NCBI GenBank assembly: GCA_030680835.1
Contig: JAUXUD010000104.1
Location: forward strand, 89,051-153,050
Reading direction: 5' to 3'
Length of the DNA stretch: 64,000 bases
Source: Bacteroidota bacterium
GTDB taxonomy: Bacteria; Bacteroidota; Bacteroidia; UKL13-3
Shown here: positions 33,250 through 42,027 of the stretch, one piece after another
Layout: each line of letters opens with the position of its first letter
How positions within the stretch are numbered: position 1 is the stretch's first letter
Translations under genes and position numbers: made by a program
The notes under the pieces: generated by a model
Databases searched by the model: none
Told to the model about the DNA's origin: nothing
The model's input: the letters and a program-made list of their open reading frames with translations, nothing else

Positions 33250-35088
33250 CTAATTTTTGAAATAAATCCCGCCAAATGTAAAAATATATTTTAGTCCATT
33301 TGATGAATTTACCTTTTCAACTTTACCATCCAACTGTTTGCACAAACCTTTTATCAGAAGACTTCCAAGACCTTCCATTTTGCTATTTGGATTTTCGACA
33401 ATGCCTGTACCATCATCACGATAAATAAATATAAATACGTTTTTTTCTTTCACCAGTTTCATTTCTATGAATCCCTGCGATTTATTTATAAACGCATATT
33501 TAAACGAGTTGCTAAGCAATTCATTCACAATCAGCGAAAAGGGAATTAACGTATCTACATTCATTTCAACATCATCAAAATCTAATTTTTCTTGGATTGT
33601 AACTGATTTCCCTTTATACGTATTGAAAATAGTTTTATATAAATTCTCAAAATACTGTTGAACGCTAAAATGATCAAAATTTTCATGTTCATATAGATTT
33701 TTATGAACCAGGGCTATGCTTGTAATTCGTGATTTGGCATCTTTAAATATCTCTTGCATACGTTCATCTTTTATTTCACGTTGCTGTAAATCAAGGATTC
33801 CTGAAACCACAGAAAGATTGTTTTTTACGCGATGATGGATTTCTTTTAATAACATAGTCTTTTCATCATTTTGTTTTGATATAATAAAAGATGTTTTTTT
33901 GTAGATCAGATACGCCCTGTAAATAAGAAATACAATAATCAGCAATAAACCGATGGCAAGCAGTGAGTAATTTATTATCAGTTTTTCCCGTTTCATTTCT
34001 TCCTGTTGCCGAAGTTCTGTTTGAAAAAGTTCTTTATCGTATTCCATTTTGGCCTGCATACGTCCGGCGTCCTTGTATTGCTTCTGACTCCTGATGCTAT
34101 CGTTAATAATAGCAGAAAGTTCTGCATAATGCAGGGCCGAATCAATTTCTTTCAATGATTTATAATACTCTTTTAGCGCATCAGCCGACTGTATTCCTAT
34201 AAATAATTGTTTGGCATTCATACCCAGTTGAAGCGATTCCTTTGCTCTTTTAATGGCTTCATTTGTTTTTCCTTTTTTTGCCAAAGCAAACGAAATAACC
34301 AGGGGCAATTGCGTTGATTTCAATTTGTGCTTTCTGTCAATGCTGTCGGCCTGCATTAAGTATTCCCAGGCTGTATTTAGTTCTGTTTCGTAAAGCGCCC
34401 ATCCCAGCGAAACCAAAGTATAAACAATTAATTGATGCGCCTGTAGTTTATAAAAATAAGGCAATACCATTTTATAGTAATACAGAGAAGAGTCGGGATG
34501 ACTGTTTCTGTATAAATTACCAAGATACCGGTACTTCATGGCGAGAGAAAGTGAGTCATTTTTGGATTTGTAATAACCAATACACTCATGTGCCAATGAA
34601 ATGGCCTCTTTATAATTCTCCATGGCATAATTAACAATAATCACCTTATCCAGAACCAGGTAATACACATCCCTGTCGGGTAAATTCCTGGCCTCATTCA
34701 GCAATGCCAGATATTGGTCCATGGTTGCCGAAGGATTTGTTCTTCTGGGCAATTCCAGCATTCCTACTTTTGCCCTTATGGACTCGGGCTTCAGCTTAAA
34801 TTTCTCAAAAATCTTACTGGCTTTTGTATAATAACTGTCTATAGAATCAATCCGGTTAAAAAACAAAAGCATATCCGCAGCTTCCAGATAATATTTCGCT
34901 TCGAACAGTAAATTATTTTCACGTACCGATTGTATTATCCCTGCTTCAAATATTTTAAGTGCCTCTTCATTTTTACTTTGTTTTGCCAATAATTTTCCTT
35001 TACGGAGATTTACCTCTAAATTCAGTTCATCCGCACTTGATATATTGATGCTGAGAATAAGAGATAGAAGTAAAAATATTTTTTTCAT
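33250..35088 (-). CDS. TPR-sensor histidine kinase (HisKA_2 type)
   Basis: 612 residues: signal peptide, TPR-type helical repeats up to about 360, one membrane segment (near LLAIGLLLIIVFLIY), then a kinase core. The phospho-His motif EIHHRVKNNLSVVSGIL and an N-box-like VNELLSNSFKYAF plus DDGTGI and GLGSLLIKGL form a HisKA_2/HATPase unit. The periplasmic TPR array is a protein-interaction sensor. The design is the same as that of the adenylate cyclase at 39825-41621. It is likely paired with the LytTR regulator. Confidence 0.9.
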   Translation of the reverse strand: MKKIFLLLSLILSINISSADELNLEVNLRKGKLLAKQSKNEEALKIFEAGIIQSVRENNLLFEAKYYLEAADMLLFFNRIDSIDSYYTKASKIFEKFKLKPESIRAKVGMLELPRRTNPSATMDQYLALLNEARNLPDRDVYYLVLDKVIIVNYAMENYKEAISLAHECIGYYKSKNDSLSLAMKYRYLGNLYRNSHPDSSLYYYKMVLPYFYKLQAHQLIVYTLVSLGWALYETELNTAWEYLMQADSIDRKHKLKSTQLPLVISFALAKKGKTNEAIKRAKESLQLGMNAKQLFIGIQSADALKEYYKSLKEIDSALHYAELSAIINDSIRSQKQYKDAGRMQAKMEYDKELFQTELRQQEEMKREKLIINYSLLAIGLLLIIVFLIYRAYLIYKKTSFIISKQNDEKTMLLKEIHHRVKNNLSVVSGILDLQQREIKDERMQEIFKDAKSRITSIALVHKNLYEHENFDHFSVQQYFENLYKTIFNTYKGKSVTIQEKLDFDDVEMNVDTLIPFSLIVNELLSNSFKYAFINKSQGFIEMKLVKEKNVFIFIYRDDGTGIVENPNSKMEGLGSLLIKGLCKQLDGKVEKVNSSNGLKYIFTFGGIYFKN

Positions 35089-35466
35089 AAGCAGCTTATT
35101 TTAATCAATTCCTGAAAGCAATCTAAATAAAATTATCCTCTTTGAAAACAGATTTCTCATTTGAATACAAAATAAAAAATTCGATTTAAATACAGATTTT
35201 GGTTCATATCCGGTCTTTTTAATATGTTGATTACTTAACTTTTTTATATGTTAATAAGCTAAATTTAGTGATTATTAGCGTTTTAACCCGATTTTAAAAC
35301 ATGCTGCAATCCCAATAAAACAAGGCTTTAAGGCGCATTTAGCAAAATGTAAGCCTCTAAATATGAACTAATTGCCATACATGCTTCAATTAACTGTGCA
35401 TTAGCCTAACTAATTATTAATCAACTTTGTAGCGAAACGGGGATTCTTTTTCCACAAAAGAATAGG
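35089..35466. other. Intergenic region between divergent genes, no clear element
   Basis: 378 AT-rich bases between the kinase (minus) and the glucosaminidase (plus). The nearest promoter-like words are AACTTTG near 35423 before the plus gene; no full -33/-7 pair, hairpin or repeat was found. Confidence 0.5.
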
Positions 35467-36054
35467 ATGGCAACCGAAGCAACATATCGCAATTTTTCAA
35501 ATCCTGATTTATTTGAGTATTTTAAAATCACGATTTTGAAACATGCAAAACAACTCATTGTTCCTGCAGTGATTTGTTGCACATGGACATTTGATGCAAA
35601 TGCCCAGTATCCTACAGTGCAATCATATATTGAACACTATGCACCATTGGTCAAAAAGCTTTCTTCAAAAACCGGAATACCGGCAAGCATCATTATGGGA
35701 ATTGCCATTATTGAATCAGGATATGGAAACAGCAAGAATTGTATCTTGTTAAAAAACCATTTTGGAATTGTTGGTAAAAATAATTTTGCAGATAAGCATC
35801 CCAAATATTATTCCATTTACAAAAGTTACCGGAGTGATGAAGCATCCTTCAATCATTTTTGCCAGGTTATTCAGCGTAAAAAATATTATTCAGCACTTAA
35901 AGGCAAAACCGATTATAAAGCCTGGCTTCAAAAAATAAATGCAGGTAATTACTCCTGCGCAAAAATGGTTTGGGTAAACCGTATTACCCTTGCTATCCAA
36001 ACCCATCACTTATATAAAATGGATACGGTTACTGCCTTATTTGCCTGGAGGTAG
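35467..36054 (+). CDS. Glucosaminidase-family peptidoglycan hydrolase
   Basis: 195 residues. A hydrophobic segment (about 28-46, ending NAQYP) acts as a signal, preceded by an unusually long polar leader. Residues about 55-190 form a glucosaminidase (lysozyme-like FlgJ/LytD) domain: the GIPASIIMGIAIIESGYGNSK motif carries the catalytic Glu, then KNHFGIVGK and FNHFCQVIQRKKYY. It cleaves N-acetylglucosamine linkages of the cell wall in the periplasm. It stands alone and converges on the NarL-type regulator gene (11 bases between stops). Confidence 0.85.
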   Translation: MATEATYRNFSNPDLFEYFKITILKHAKQLIVPAVICCTWTFDANAQYPTVQSYIEHYAPLVKKLSSKTGIPASIIMGIAIIESGYGNSKNCILLKNHFGIVGKNNFADKHPKYYSIYKSYRSDEASFNHFCQVIQRKKYYSALKGKTDYKAWLQKINAGNYSCAKMVWVNRITLAIQTHHLYKMDTVTALFAWR

Positions 36055-36065
36055 GTAAATCAACT

Positions 36066-36683
36066 TCATTCATTAAAACTAATATTATTATCCAATGCGT
36101 ATTTAACCAGACCAATCAAATTTTTTGCGCCGGTTTTTTTCATGATACTTTTTCTGTGGGTTTCTATGGTGTAAACACTCAAAGTAAGTTTTTCGGCTAC
36201 TTGCTGATTACTGTGTTCACTTATAATCAACTTAAATACATCCAGTTCCCTTGGTGTTAAAAAAATTGCATTATTTATATCCGTATCCACTTCAGTCAAA
36301 GGAAAACATTTCTCATTATTCAACACTCTCTGAATCGTTTCCAGCAACTCAATTCTTCCGGTATTTTTAAATAAATATGCATCTGCTCCATAATTTTTTG
36401 CATCCATGATATATCTTTTATCATGATGCATTGAAAGAAGGATAAATTTTACAGGAATTTTTGACTTTAAACTTTGGATAATCTGCAAGCCATTTTTGTC
36501 CGGCATTTTCAAATCAATAATGGCTACATCAGGATTCAAATTGAGTATTTCATCCATTGCCTTTTGTCCATTTGTTGCGGAGCCGATAATATAAATACCC
36601 GGTTCGTTTTTTAACATGAGCGCAATTCCATCAATAATAATCTGATGATCATCTGCAATATATACATATATTTTATCGCGCAT
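36066..36683 (-). CDS. NarL/FixJ-family response regulator
   Basis: 205 residues: receiver domain (YIADDHQIIIDG, phospho-Asp in VAIIDLKMPDKNG, LLSMHHDKRY, AYLFKNTGR) and a LuxR/NarL helix-turn-helix from about 140 (LTPRELDVFKLIISEHSNQQ, TLSVYTIETHRKSIMKK). The start is two bases after the stop of the kinase gene. It is the last gene of a minus-strand run and the likely binder of the palindrome at 38662-38681, which resembles a NarL 7-2-7 site. Confidence 0.9.
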   Translation of the reverse strand: MRDKIYVYIADDHQIIIDGIALMLKNEPGIYIIGSATNGQKAMDEILNLNPDVAIIDLKMPDKNGLQIIQSLKSKIPVKFILLSMHHDKRYIMDAKNYGADAYLFKNTGRIELLETIQRVLNNEKCFPLTEVDTDINNAIFLTPRELDVFKLIISEHSNQQVAEKLTLSVYTIETHRKSIMKKTGAKNLIGLVKYALDNNISFNE

Positions 36684-36685
36684 TT

Positions 36686-37519
36686 TTATTCGGATTTACT
36701 TAAGGGTAATTCAGCAATAATTACGGTACCATGATCAGTTGATTCAATATTGAGACGGCCATTGTATATTTCAAGGCGGCTGCGTATATTGGTAAGGCCT
36801 ATCCCATCCCCCAATATCTTTTCATCAAAGCCCTTGCCATTGTCTTCAGCAATAATCTGGATGATATTATCTGAACAGATGACCTGTGCGGAAGCTTCTG
36901 TGGCCTGTGAATGCTTCTGGATATTGTTTAGCAATTCAGAAACAATCCGGTAAATTACCTGCATATAACGGCTAAATTTTTCTTCATCAGGTTCAATATA
37001 TAATTTGAACCGACAGTTGCCTTTATTATTTAAATGAGCCACCAGTTCGGTGAGTACCATCACGAGCCCTTTGTTTGTGAGAAAGGAAGGCTTTAAATTT
37101 TGAGAGATTTCACGAAGCTCCAAAATACTTTCATTCATTCCTTCCGCAACTTTCGAAAGCAAGCTCACCCCACCTTGCGATACGGGATGAGGTTCTGATG
37201 AAATTTTATCCAGATTCTTGTGTGAATTTGAATAATAATCGATCAGGTATTCTACACTCATTTTGAGCCCTGATAATTTTACCCCAATTCCATCATGTAA
37301 TTCCTCGGCCAGCCGGTGCCTTTCCTTTTCCTCCCCTTCAATTAAAGCCAGGAAAAGTGCTTCCTGTTTTTTTATTTCCTGTTCATTTAACTGTAATTTA
37401 AATCGGTTAACTTTCATCTGGTGCAGGTATACATAAATTAAAAGAAATACCAGCAGCAGGAAAACAAAGAGCGTTCCGCCAATATAAAACTGGATCAATA
37501 TGTTTTCCGTTTTGGGCAT
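36686..37519 (-). CDS. NarX-type histidine kinase (HisKA_3)
   Basis: 277 residues. One membrane segment at 10-32, a short coiled linker, the HisKA_3 phospho-site ERHRLAEELHDGIGVKLSGL, and a HATPase with SELLNNIQKHSQA and DNGKGFDE / GIGLTNIRSRLE. It has almost no extracellular part, so sensing probably lies in the partner membrane protein encoded immediately upstream, whose gene overlaps it by 25 bases (37495-37519). Confidence 0.9.
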   Translation of the reverse strand: MPKTENILIQFYIGGTLFVFLLLVFLLIYVYLHQMKVNRFKLQLNEQEIKKQEALFLALIEGEEKERHRLAEELHDGIGVKLSGLKMSVEYLIDYYSNSHKNLDKISSEPHPVSQGGVSLLSKVAEGMNESILELREISQNLKPSFLTNKGLVMVLTELVAHLNNKGNCRFKLYIEPDEEKFSRYMQVIYRIVSELLNNIQKHSQATEASAQVICSDNIIQIIAEDNGKGFDEKILGDGIGLTNIRSRLEIYNGRLNIESTDHGTVIIAELPLSKSE

Positions 37520-38148
37520 GTAAAGGATATTGCAAACAAAATATTGGTAAATATATTAATTACCGCGTGAATATTTAAACCTAATTTTGCCATATCTGAA
37601 TGATTGCTGAGAAAAAAATTATAAAGCATAAAGAAAGGTTCGTTTATGGCAAAATAAAACAACACCCCTGTACTTAGCCAGAACATGGATTGTTTCCAAA
37701 CAACCTGATCGAAGCTTTCCTTAAAAAAAAGGTAATAATACATTAGAGCCAGCAACACCAATACCATACATTCAAAACTCCTGGCAACAGTGTTAGGCAG
37801 CCAAATTCCGTTTATCCAGATTGCATCAATCCCTGCAATAATAATAAAGGTAAAAAGTGTAATGACAGGAAAATACTTTAATCTGTTTCGATCCTTAAAA
37901 TAAACATAATACATATACCCGAATGCAATAAATTCAATAAGGGTATATAAATGCAATAAGGGCATGTTATTATGTTGCCCCCGATGTATTATTTTTACTG
38001 ATATTATTTCAACAAATGCTGATAAAATAAAAAACCAGGTCAACCATTTAAAAGGAGTATTTATTCTTTTATAAAACAACAAGCCTGCAATGATTGGGAT
38101 CAATACACTGGCCTGTGAAATTTTAATCAATATTGAACTTATAAGCAT
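37495..38148 (-). CDS. Seven-helix-like membrane protein linked to the NarX/NarL pair
   Basis: 217 residues with six to seven hydrophobic segments and little soluble sequence. No catalytic motif or known transporter signature was recognised. The gene overlaps the kinase gene, so it is probably the sensory or input membrane subunit of that two-component system; this is inferred from context. Similar membrane proteins often precede NarX-type kinases in Bacteroidota, from general knowledge. Confidence 0.65.
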   Translation of the reverse strand: MLISSILIKISQASVLIPIIAGLLFYKRINTPFKWLTWFFILSAFVEIISVKIIHRGQHNNMPLLHLYTLIEFIAFGYMYYVYFKDRNRLKYFPVITLFTFIIIAGIDAIWINGIWLPNTVARSFECMVLVLLALMYYYLFFKESFDQVVWKQSMFWLSTGVLFYFAINEPFFMLYNFFLSNHSDMAKLGLNIHAVINIFTNILFAISFTCPKRKTY

Positions 38149-38180
38149 CGAATTTTACTTTATTGGTAAACATGTATTAT

Positions 38181-38549
38181 CTAAGGTCTTTCAAAAATCT
38201 GTGATTTTCTTTCAGGGGAACCTGGAGCCGGAAGCAATGGACTGTTGGCCTGATCGCATACCATCGGGCAAGGGGCGGCAAAATCATATATAAGCGGATC
38301 GGTTCCACTAATAATATCATTTCCATCCTGATTTGAATCGGTGGGCACAGCCAGGAGCGTCATTTCGTAGCCTCCGCCGGTAACGGATTTTAAACCTGCA
38401 TAAAATCTGATAAAGCCATCAGAGGCATTTACCAATGTGGCAATGTCAATTTTGTCGAATCGCCAGGCTAATGGAACACTAATTTGTGTAATACCGGCAT
38501 CCCTGAAATTGTCAGTCAGGCTTGTTGCATCTGCTTTTGAAATAATCAT
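38181..38549 (-). CDS. Small soluble protein of unknown family, CPxxCD type
   Basis: 122 residues without a signal peptide. It has an N-terminal DATSLTDNFRDAGITQI helix, a central FDKIDIATLVNAS segment, and a CPMVCDQAN motif near the end. The lipoprotein at 39108-39686 shows the same order (DA..L, AGIT, KADLIAIINS, CPPMCD), so the two look like distant relatives. It is 32 bases upstream of the membrane/kinase/regulator genes on the same strand, so it may be the first gene of that operon. Function is unknown. Confidence 0.6.
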   Translation of the reverse strand: MIISKADATSLTDNFRDAGITQISVPLAWRFDKIDIATLVNASDGFIRFYAGLKSVTGGGYEMTLLAVPTDSNQDGNDIISGTDPLIYDFAAPCPMVCDQANSPLLPAPGSPERKSQIFERP

Positions 38550-38661
38550 GGTGTTAATTAATTAGGTGATTTATAATAAATAAAACAGATGCAATATAGG
38601 AGCTGGTAAATTATAATCATATACCCACCAGTTTGTATTTTTTATATAAAAACCCTTAAAA

Positions 38662-38681
38662 AATACCCAATAATGGGTATT
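38662..38681. promoter_or_regulatory. NarL-like 7-2-7 box upstream of the two-component operon
   Basis: Core TACCCAATAATGGGTA with flanking A/T makes 8-base perfect arms around four bases. It resembles the NarL heptamer arrangement TACYYMT-N2-reverse. It lies 113 bases before the ATG (minus strand) at 38549, a usual distance for activator binding. Confidence 0.5.
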
Positions 38682-38780
38682 GTATGAACTCATTTTTCCT
38701 CAGACATTTGAATTTTAAAAATCCATGAAATGATGTCGACCCCAAAACAACCTGTGAAATTAAGCCTTTTGGTAAGGCAA

Positions 38781-38818
38781 GGACGCAATTCCGGTTGGCC
38801 TGAATTGCGTCCGGAATT
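38781..38818. repeat. Two overlapping inverted repeats (alternative hairpins)
   Basis: GGACGCAATTC (38781-38791) pairs perfectly with 38802-38812; AATTCCGG (38787-38794) pairs perfectly with 38811-38818. The two stems cannot form together. There is no T-run after either. Confidence 0.7.
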
Positions 38819-39107
38819 ACCCCAACTCCGCTACTTAGCCTATAAGGCCGGTACTATGGCTTTAAACCTGTTACCCAAAAAATTGATTACAACAAAGTCT
38901 CTTATTATACCGTAAGAGTCAAAAAAGACAGTTGCATTGAATTGTATATGCAACTGTCAATCAATTTTGTATCATTATGCATTCCACAGAGTCTGTAAAT
39001 TGTGTTGCATAAATTTTTAGAATTGTACTTATAAAAACTGAGCAGGAAATTAATTAACAAATCTAAATTTTTATTAACTTGCCTATACAAACCAAACCCA
39101 AAATTTT

Positions 39108-39686
39108 ATGAAAACTTACAAACTAACCCTTTTGTACATTTGCTTTTTTGCAGGTGTATTGTTTCTTTGCCCAGGTTGCGAAACCAATCAAACCAATAGT
39201 TCAGCAACCTGTGATTGCGATCAGATGACGCTTTCCAATAACGAAGAAGACGGTATGATTGTGAATACCGAAGATGCCATCGCATTGAATGCAAATTATG
39301 TGAATTACCTGAGTACATTGTACACCAACGCAGGTATTACTTCTAACCCATCCGATTTTGTAAAGGGGGGCCGTATTAAAAAAGCAGATCTGATTGCCAT
39401 TATTAACAGTTTGCCTGCAGACCAGGTATACATGAATTTCGGCTTTGGAAGGGCTGATGCGACCCTTGAAACTCCCGGTTCAACTCCTTATGCCAAGACC
39501 TATGTGTTATTCTATGGCGGAGATTTAAACCCCTGCAATAATTCTGATATTACAAGCGGACAAATGTTAATATACCGGAATGGATATGAAGGTGGATTCT
39601 GCCCTCCAATGTGTGATACGGGTGCGTATACACCAACTTTCGATGGTAGTGGCATAATCGATTCAAGTATACGAATCGTTAAATAG
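39108..39686 (+). CDS. Small lipoprotein, CPxxCD type
   Basis: 192 residues with a signal peptide ending at LCPGC, a likely lipobox, then a Thr/Asn/Ser-rich spacer with CDCD. Mature domain: AGITSNPSDFVKGGRIKKADLIAIINSLPADQVYMNFGFG and CPPMCDTGAY. It shares the motif order with the 122-residue protein on the other strand at 38181-38549. No enzyme motif is visible; unknown function. A strong hairpin ends the transcript. Confidence 0.6.
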   Translation: MKTYKLTLLYICFFAGVLFLCPGCETNQTNSSATCDCDQMTLSNNEEDGMIVNTEDAIALNANYVNYLSTLYTNAGITSNPSDFVKGGRIKKADLIAIINSLPADQVYMNFGFGRADATLETPGSTPYAKTYVLFYGGDLNPCNNSDITSGQMLIYRNGYEGGFCPPMCDTGAYTPTFDGSGIIDSSIRIVK

Positions 39687-39706
39687 TGCAAATAAGTTGC
39701 TGCACC

Positions 39707-39751
39707 AGGCAGGCTCAGGATGGCTTTATCAAGTTTATTCTGAGCCTGCCT
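39707..39751. terminator. Bidirectional terminator hairpin between convergent genes
   Basis: AGGCAGGCTCAG (39707-39718) and its perfect reverse complement (39740-39751) form a 12-bp stem with a 21-base loop. It lies between the stops of the lipoprotein (plus) and the adenylate cyclase (minus). Confidence 0.7.
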
Positions 39752-39807
39752 AAATCTAAAGAACGGTTCCAATAACTTAAACATTCCATCCAAACGCTCT
39801 CCCAAAG

Positions 39808-39842
39808 GCCCTATGCCCTTTGCCCTACACCCTATCTCTACC
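39808..39842 (-). repeat. Heptamer array (GCCCTAT type) covering the cyclase stop codon
   Basis: Units GCCCTAT, GCCCTTT, GCCCTAC, ACCCTAT, CTCTACC, five in phase on the plus strand. The stop codon of the minus-strand cyclase (39825-39827) and its last four codons (Arg-Asp-Arg-Val) fall inside the array. Confidence 0.8.
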
Positions 39843-41621
39843 AACAAAATACATCTCTACGTCACCTTTATTCTTAACTGCAATTTTACCCCGGCGTTCA
39901 AAATGAAATTTATCTTTAACAAGCTGAAAGGTATTTCCTGAAATATTAATCCTGCCCGCTTGCGAATTTTGTTCCATGCGGGCAGCTGTATTTACTGCAT
40001 CTCCCCAGATATCATAAGCGTATTTCTTTAATCCCACCACACCCGAAATAATTGAACCGCTGTGAATGCCTATTCTGAATTCCAAGCTTAGTCCGAATTT
40101 TTCTTCGAACTTTTCTTTTGATTGCTGGTTCAGTTCCGTCATTTCCAATGCTGCATGAATAATATTTTCTGCTTCCACCTCAGGTGTGCGGTCACCTTTT
40201 AATCCTGCCACACACATATAGGCATCACCGATGGTTTTTATTTTTTCAATTCCATACTTCATGATAATCTGATCAAACTCCTTAAAATAAAAATCCAGTG
40301 TTTCAACCAGGTCTTCGGGTGAAAGTTGTTCTGCTATATTGGTAAAGTTTTCAATATCGCTGAACATAATACTTACGCCGGGATGATTTTTAGGTAATGC
40401 CCTGCCAAATTTCTTTAATTCGGCTGCTGTTTCTTTTGGCAAAATATTCAACAGCAAATCTTCAGAAGCTTTTTTCTCTTTACTTACCAGCCTGTATGCA
40501 AAACCAATAACGATAATAAGAACAATACAAAAGCCGGCTACCACAGATACCGCTTTTCTTTTTCTTTCCTGACTCTTAAGTTCTGTATTGTATTGTTCCT
40601 CTTTATTTTTTTGAATTCGCAATTGCAGGTTTTGTTGTTTTTCAAATTCGTAATTGAGTTGGAATGATGAGATCCGGCTGGCCACATCCCGGTTCAGAAT
40701 TGAATCTTTTATTGAATAATATTCCTTGATATTTTCGAATGCATTTTTATAATCACCTTTTGCCAGATAAATTTTATACAGAATTTCATTTGGATTCAGA
40801 CTCGCATCTTTATATGCTACCGAAGCTGAAAGTTCCTTTGCTTTTATTGCATAATAAAGTGCCTTATTATAATCTTTGCGGTGATAGCTAATTTCTGCGA
40901 AAGAACAATTGATGATTGACAAGGGTATTGCCTCCCGTGATGCTTTAATATAAGGAAAGGCCTTATTGTAATAATAAAGTGAAGAATCAAAATGTAAGGT
41001 GTTTTTAAACAAATCTGCTATTGCCATATAGCACTCGTTAATTCCCTGCTCGCTTTTCAAATCCCTTTTAATTTGCAGGGCCGAATCCAAATACTTTCGT
41101 GACAAGGAATATTGTTTTAAATTACTCGCACAAATGCCTAACAAATATTGTTGTGTAGATATACCCTGCAGGTTATGAATCTTTCTGTTCAGTTTCAATG
41201 CGGTATAAAAATATTTTTGTGCCTGACTCCAGTCTTTTTGCGTATAATAAACCAAACCAATACCTAAGAGTGCCAGAGAAATACTTTTTATATCATTCTC
41301 CTTTTCTGCCAGCTGAAGGGACAGATAATAGTATTCAATGGATTTAGCCGGGTTTGACTGTGCGGTAAAATATTCGCCTAAAAAATAAGAACTTTTTATC
41401 ATCCCTCTTTTATAGTTTGCTTGTTTTGATAAACTAAATGCATTAAACAAAATCCGGAACGATTGAATGTATTTATCGTCAATCTCCCTGTATTTTTCCT
41501 TGTATTCCTTTAAAAGTGCATTAATCTCTGTGGTATCAGGTTTATAACTTTTGAACTCCCTTATTTGTGTCTTGACAAATAATGGAAAAACAAGCAAAAG
41601 AAGTAAAGTATTCAGCTTCAT
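39825..41621 (-). CDS. TPR-sensor class III adenylate cyclase
   Basis: 598 residues. Signal peptide, TPR helices to about 340, one membrane segment (near AVSVVAGFCIVLIIVIGFAY), then a class III cyclase domain. Catalytic metal Asp residues are in MFSDIENFT and TIGDAYMC; KIKTIGD and YDIWGDAVN hold the Lys/Asp pair that selects ATP over GTP, and NTAARM supplies the transition-state Asn/Arg. It should make cAMP in the cytosol in response to a periplasmic protein signal. The last residues are encoded by the heptamer array. It shares its layout with the histidine kinase at 33250-35088. Confidence 0.9.
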   Translation of the reverse strand: MKLNTLLLLLVFPLFVKTQIREFKSYKPDTTEINALLKEYKEKYREIDDKYIQSFRILFNAFSLSKQANYKRGMIKSSYFLGEYFTAQSNPAKSIEYYYLSLQLAEKENDIKSISLALLGIGLVYYTQKDWSQAQKYFYTALKLNRKIHNLQGISTQQYLLGICASNLKQYSLSRKYLDSALQIKRDLKSEQGINECYMAIADLFKNTLHFDSSLYYYNKAFPYIKASREAIPLSIINCSFAEISYHRKDYNKALYYAIKAKELSASVAYKDASLNPNEILYKIYLAKGDYKNAFENIKEYYSIKDSILNRDVASRISSFQLNYEFEKQQNLQLRIQKNKEEQYNTELKSQERKRKAVSVVAGFCIVLIIVIGFAYRLVSKEKKASEDLLLNILPKETAAELKKFGRALPKNHPGVSIMFSDIENFTNIAEQLSPEDLVETLDFYFKEFDQIIMKYGIEKIKTIGDAYMCVAGLKGDRTPEVEAENIIHAALEMTELNQQSKEKFEEKFGLSLEFRIGIHSGSIISGVVGLKKYAYDIWGDAVNTAARMEQNSQAGRINISGNTFQLVKDKFHFERRGKIAVKNKGDVEMYFVGRDRV

Positions 41622-42027
41622 AAATTTTTATTCGGGCTTCAACATTTCATAAGCTAATGTACAAATTTTATCGCCAAATTAAACCAGATAAAAACCGGAT
41701 TTGTTCCCTGATTTATTATTTGTAGTTTAATCTATTACAAAGTATCATTTTATTTTACTACATGTCCTAAATATTTTATCCTATAAATGGGATAAAATTT
41801 TAATGTAAAAAACAACATTAATTTTCCATTAACATGTATCCCTGTGCCTTAGTAATAATGAGTTACAAGCTTACGGCATTTTTGCGTTCCGCTTAAAAAA
41901 CTGTAGTACTGAATCAATACAAATTAAAAGCAAATAATTTCTCTTGCATTTTGGTTTTGTTTAATATATTTCGGCACTGATTATATAATTATTTCAACCA
42001 TATATCATCATTTAACCGCCATTAAGC
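41622..42027. other. 406-base divergent region with an AT-rich inverted repeat
   Basis: Between the cyclase (minus) and the PKD giant (plus). The main signal is the inverted repeat at 41773-41798. A weak -7-like TATATTTC sits at 41965-41972, 55 bases before the plus ATG. Confidence 0.5.
41773..41798. promoter_or_regulatory. Inverted repeat ATTTTATCC-N8-GGATAAAAT
   Basis: Perfect 9-base arms (41773-41781 and 41790-41798) around eight bases (TATAAATG). Either an operator for the divergent genes or a weak hairpin. Confidence 0.45.

Larger units (their letters stand above)
38550..39107. other. 558-base intergenic region with palindromes and nested inverted repeats
   Basis: Contains the NarL-like palindrome (38662-38681) and the overlapping inverted repeats at 38781-38818. 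A 61-codon reading frame at 38730-38915 covers the repeats but matches nothing known. Nothing else was recognised. Confidence 0.6.

Noticed and set aside
38730-38915. 61-codon reading frame
   Set aside because: No known family and covered by the inverted repeats; more likely non-coding.
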